Origin: Arthrobacter agilis
Lineage (GTDB): Bacteria > Actinomycetota > Actinomycetes > Actinomycetales > Micrococcaceae
Direction: 5' to 3'
Assembly (NCBI RefSeq): GCF_002157505.1
Contig: NZ_NFSC01000024.1
Coordinates: 1 to 64,000, forward strand
DNA: 64,000 bases
Of this stretch, positions 61,300 through 64,000 are shown in pieces. How positions within the stretch are numbered: the first letter of the stretch is position 1; each line of letters opens with the position of its first letter. Below the pieces are notes generated by a model. That model was not told where the DNA came from, made no database searches, and saw only the letters and a program-made list of their open reading frames with translations. The translations under genes and the position numbers were made by a program.

Positions 61300-62681
61300 A
61301 AGCCCCTGACCTGATCTCCTCCGCCGTCGCGAACACCTTCCGCGCGAAGACCCGCACACTCCTGACGATCCTGGCGATCTTCGTCGGAGCATTCACCCTG
61401 ACCCTCACCAACGGGCTCGGCACCGGCATCAACGCCTACATCGACGACACCGTGACCAGCATCGGCGCCGAGGACGTCATGACCGTCACCAAAACCGCAG
61501 AAACCCCCGACGATGCTGCTACTGGCCCCGGCGGCGGTACTGAAGGCCCTGCCGAGTACAACCCGGACACGATCACCAGCACCCAGCCCGGGCCTCCCGG
61601 GGCCACACTCATCGCGCTGACCCCCACCGACATCGACACCCTCAAGACCATCGACGGGGTCATCGACGCCCAGGCCACCAAGACTGTCACCCCCGACTAC
61701 ATCCAGGCCGGTGACGGCACGAAGTACACCGTCAGCGCCGGCGGCCTCGTCACCGGGCAAACCATCCAGCTCGCAGCCGGCCGCGAACCAGCCGACACTC
61801 CCGCCGACACAGCTGACGGCTCCGCCAACGAGATCGTCCTGCCGGTCTCCTACGTCGAGCCCCTGGGCTTCAGCGACAACGAAGCGGCCCTTGGACAGAG
61901 CGTGTCCGTCGCGGTCACCGACGCCGGACGCACCCAGCACGTCGTACCCGCCACCATCGTGGGAGTCGCAGAGGAAAGCATCGCCGGGGCCGCCCCTGCC
62001 ATCATCCCGAGCACCAGCCTCACCGACCTGCTCTACGACACCCAGAACGGCGGGCTCACGAGTTCCAGTACCGGCACAGGTGCTGCCCCGGATGCCACCA
62101 CGGGCGCCAGCACGGACGTTGAGCGTTACTCGCAGGCCAGTATCTGGTTCGACCCGAACGCCACCGACGAGGAAACCACCGCCCTCAAGGACGACCTTTC
62201 AGCTGCCGGGTACACCGGCTCCACCGTCGCCGACCAGCTGGGCACCTTCACCACGATCATCAACGCGATCGTCCTGATCCTGAATGCCTTTGCCGTCATC
62301 GCCCTGCTCGCAGCGAGCTTCGGAATCGTCAACACCCTCCTGATGTCCGTCCAGGAACGCACCCGCGAAATCGGACTCATGAAAGCCATGGGCATGGGCA
62401 GCGGCAAGGTCTTCACCCTCTTCAGCCTCGAAGCGGCCTTCATCGGTTTCCTTGGTAGCGCTATCGGGGCCGGCATCGCCATCATCACCGGGACCCTGAT
62501 CAGCTCAGCCCTGACCACCACGTTCCTCGCGGACCTGCCCGGCCTGAACCTCATCGCGTTCGATCCCGCATCGATCGCGATCATCATCCTCGCCGTCATG
62601 GCCATCGCGTTCCTCGCCGGAACCCTCCCCGCAGCACGCGCAGCCAAAGCCGACCCCGTCGAATCCCTCCGCTACGAATAA
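61296..62681 (+). CDS. MacB/FtsX-type ABC transporter permease
   Basis: 461 residues. One N-terminal membrane helix (TLLTILAIFVGAFTLTLTNG), a large extracytoplasmic domain (about residues 45-310) and three C-terminal helices with FtsX text (NAFAVIALLAASFGIVNTLL, TREIGLMKAMGMGSGKVFTL). An exporter or lipoprotein/antibiotic efflux role is typical. The outer domain contains Gly/Thr/Ala-rich inserts near residues 68-90 and 250-270. Confidence 0.9.
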   Translation: MKAPDLISSAVANTFRAKTRTLLTILAIFVGAFTLTLTNGLGTGINAYIDDTVTSIGAEDVMTVTKTAETPDDAATGPGGGTEGPAEYNPDTITSTQPGPPGATLIALTPTDIDTLKTIDGVIDAQATKTVTPDYIQAGDGTKYTVSAGGLVTGQTIQLAAGREPADTPADTADGSANEIVLPVSYVEPLGFSDNEAALGQSVSVAVTDAGRTQHVVPATIVGVAEESIAGAAPAIIPSTSLTDLLYDTQNGGLTSSSTGTGAAPDATTGASTDVERYSQASIWFDPNATDEETTALKDDLSAAGYTGSTVADQLGTFTTIINAIVLILNAFAVIALLAASFGIVNTLLMSVQERTREIGLMKAMGMGSGKVFTLFSLEAAFIGFLGSAIGAGIAIITGTLISSALTTTFLADLPGLNLIAFDPASIAIIILAVMAIAFLAGTLPAARAAKADPVESLRYE

Positions 62682-62734
62682 CCACCGAACACCCTCCACC
62701 CGTCAGCCGCTAACCAATCCTGAGAAGGAAACCC

Positions 62735-63778
62735 ATGCCCGAGTCCACCCGTCCGCTCCGTAAGCTCGGCTTCCTCACGATCGGCTTGTTTGACCCGAAG
62801 GACCCGGCCGCCGGCCATGAATCGACCCTGCAGATCATCGAGCTCGGTGAACAGCTCGGATTCGACAGCGCCTGGCTGCGCCACCGTCACCTCCAGTACG
62901 GGATTTCCTCCCCGATCGCGGTCATGGCCGCCGCGAGCCAGCGCACCTCCCGCATCCACCTCGGCACCGCCGTGACCCCGCTGGGCTGGGAGAACCCCCT
63001 GCGCCTGGCCGAGGACCTCGCCACCGTCGACCTGCTCGCCGGCGGACGGATCAACTCCGGCGTGAGCGTGGGTGAACCGATGCAGTACGACACCCTCAAG
63101 CACGAGCTCTATCCGGACACAGCGGACCTCGAGGACTTCAGCTACACCCGGGTGGAACGCTTCGCACGCCTCGTCGCGGGGGAACCTGTCCGGGACTTCT
63201 CCGGCAAGCAAGGCGTCGTCGAGGAATTCTCCGACCGCGTCGAACCGCACTCCCCGGGCCTACGACAACGCCTCTGGTACGGGGCCGGTAGCACCCGATC
63301 AGCGCTCTGGGCCGGAACGAACGGCTTCAACCTGCTCTCCAGCAGCGTCATCTTCCCCGACGAGGGCCAGGAACCGGACTTCGCCCGCATCCAGCAAGCC
63401 CAGATCCGCACCTACCGTGATGCCGCCGCGGACTCACTTCACGCGCACGGACCGGCCCGGGTCTCCCAGGGTTTGGTCGTCATCCCCACCGACTCCGCAA
63501 CACCGGCGCAGCGCCAGAAGTACCAGCAGTACGTCGAAGAACGCCGGCCCCGCATCCAGACACCGCAGGGACCCAGGGGCATGCTGTTCGCCCCCGACCT
63601 CATCGGCACCAGCGACGAGATCGCCGAGCAACTCCACGCACACGCAGGATTCCAGGAAGTCGACGAAGTCGCGTTCGCCCTGCCCTTCAGCTTCGACCAC
63701 GAAGACTACGTCCAGATCCTCACCGACATCGCTACGAAGCTCGGCCCCGCCCTCGGCTGGAACCCCGCAATAAATTAG
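62735..63778 (+). CDS. LLM-class flavin-dependent oxidoreductase
   Basis: 347 residues, ATG 62735 behind GAGAAGGAAACCC. Bacterial luciferase-like barrel: GFLTIGLFDPKD, LGEQLGFDSAWLRHRHLQ, SRIHLGTAVTPLGWENPLRL, EDLATVDLLAGGRINSGVSV, and FAPDLIGTSDEIAEQLHAHA. FMN or F420 dependent oxidation is expected. It follows the ABC exporter by 53 bases and may be cotranscribed with it. Confidence 0.88.
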   Translation: MPESTRPLRKLGFLTIGLFDPKDPAAGHESTLQIIELGEQLGFDSAWLRHRHLQYGISSPIAVMAAASQRTSRIHLGTAVTPLGWENPLRLAEDLATVDLLAGGRINSGVSVGEPMQYDTLKHELYPDTADLEDFSYTRVERFARLVAGEPVRDFSGKQGVVEEFSDRVEPHSPGLRQRLWYGAGSTRSALWAGTNGFNLLSSSVIFPDEGQEPDFARIQQAQIRTYRDAAADSLHAHGPARVSQGLVVIPTDSATPAQRQKYQQYVEERRPRIQTPQGPRGMLFAPDLIGTSDEIAEQLHAHAGFQEVDEVAFALPFSFDHEDYVQILTDIATKLGPALGWNPAIN

Positions 63779-63875
63779 CGCGACCCGCAACACCACCCAG
63801 CAAACTAGTCCATCTACTGCGCGCATGAGGATCCGCTGCAAGATCACGCGCTGTAGCGACGAGGACCTCCGCCAC

Positions 63876-63998
63876 TCAACTGTCGAAAATGTCGCCAGTC
63901 TCGAGAAGCTCATACACGTGGTCCTGTCGCACCAGCGCGGGTTGGTGGTTATCTGTGGGCACATACTGGACGGATGGTAGCCAGCGGTGCAGGACCAA
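63876..63998 (-). CDS. C-terminus of an unknown leftward gene entering from the right edge
   Basis: The minus-strand frame is open from the window edge to a TGA at 63878-63876 and reads natural protein text (VLHRWLPSVQYVPTDNHQPA, LVRQDHVYELLETGDIFDS). No start is inside the window. The family cannot be told from 40 residues. Confidence 0.45.
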   Translation of the reverse strand: MVLHRWLPSVQYVPTDNHQPALVRQDHVYELLETGDIFDS

Positions 63999-64000
63999 CG

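Noticed and set aside
1..64000. CRISPR arrays, rRNA, tRNA genes
   Set aside because: No regularly spaced long direct repeats and no cloverleaf-like or rRNA sequence noticed on reading both strands.

Overview
High-GC DNA with actinobacterial gene families: DUF4193, YcnI with an N-terminal histidine, actinobacterial-type MobF relaxase, MHS and 2HCT transporters, and long Pro/Ala-rich tails. An Arthrobacter-like member of the Micrococcaceae is the best guess; this is an inference from family content, not a database match. A MobF relaxase, a candidate oriT, a small partition-type DNA-binding protein, ParB-like protein, SSB and a UmuDC pair point to a plasmid or integrated conjugative element. Several truncated and frameshifted genes mark old junctions.

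Layout. 1-4.2 kb: catalase C-terminus, a copper-type YcnI pair, a DUF1016 nuclease split by an in-frame amber codon, and a DUF4193 protein. 4.2-19 kb: two related LysR/cytochrome P450 cassettes. The first is complete (LysR, P450, ferredoxin, ferredoxin reductase, MHS transporter). The second has a P450, a LysR and only the frameshifted end of a reductase. Between them lie a 2-oxopentenoate-hydratase-type gene, a truncated IclR gene, a D-2-hydroxyacid dehydrogenase, a tartrate/isopropylmalate-type dehydrogenase and a ThDP enzyme. A 2-hydroxycarboxylate transporter (2HCT) follows at 19.5 kb.

21-38 kb: mobile DNA module. The relaxase runs leftward. A near-perfect 18-bp inverted repeat (candidate oriT) separates it from a rightward coiled-coil accessory gene. 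Beyond it, leftward genes encode ParB-like protein, RHH partition-type protein, a zinc-ribbon protein, SSB, an NrdH-like redoxin, an acidic orphan protein, UmuC and a UmuD homologue without its Ser-Lys dyad. Two copies of a roughly 365-bp element lie immediately upstream of the ParB-like gene and of the acidic orphan gene. An unspaced degenerate 8-bp repeat array precedes ssb. HNH-type genes, a small membrane protein and an MpaB-type oxygenase fill the rest.

38-48 kb: a coherent amino-acid catabolic locus. PutA is divergent from an ABC importer, an ornithine-cyclodeaminase/pyrroline-2-carboxylate-reductase homologue, a DadA-type FAD dehydrogenase and a GntR regulator. The set would convert D-proline (or a related imino acid or ornithine) to L-proline and then glutamate.

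48-64 kb: an IS3 transposase remnant, an MMPL transporter, GtrA plus a two-component system, then a divergent MarR-controlled locus (DoxX, NADP-binding reductase, two SnoaL-like proteins, ring-cleaving-type VOC protein, alpha/beta hydrolase). That locus recalls the MhqR quinone-stress regulon of Bacillus. A DUF6069 membrane protein, a MacB-type ABC exporter and an LLM flavin oxidoreductase close the window.
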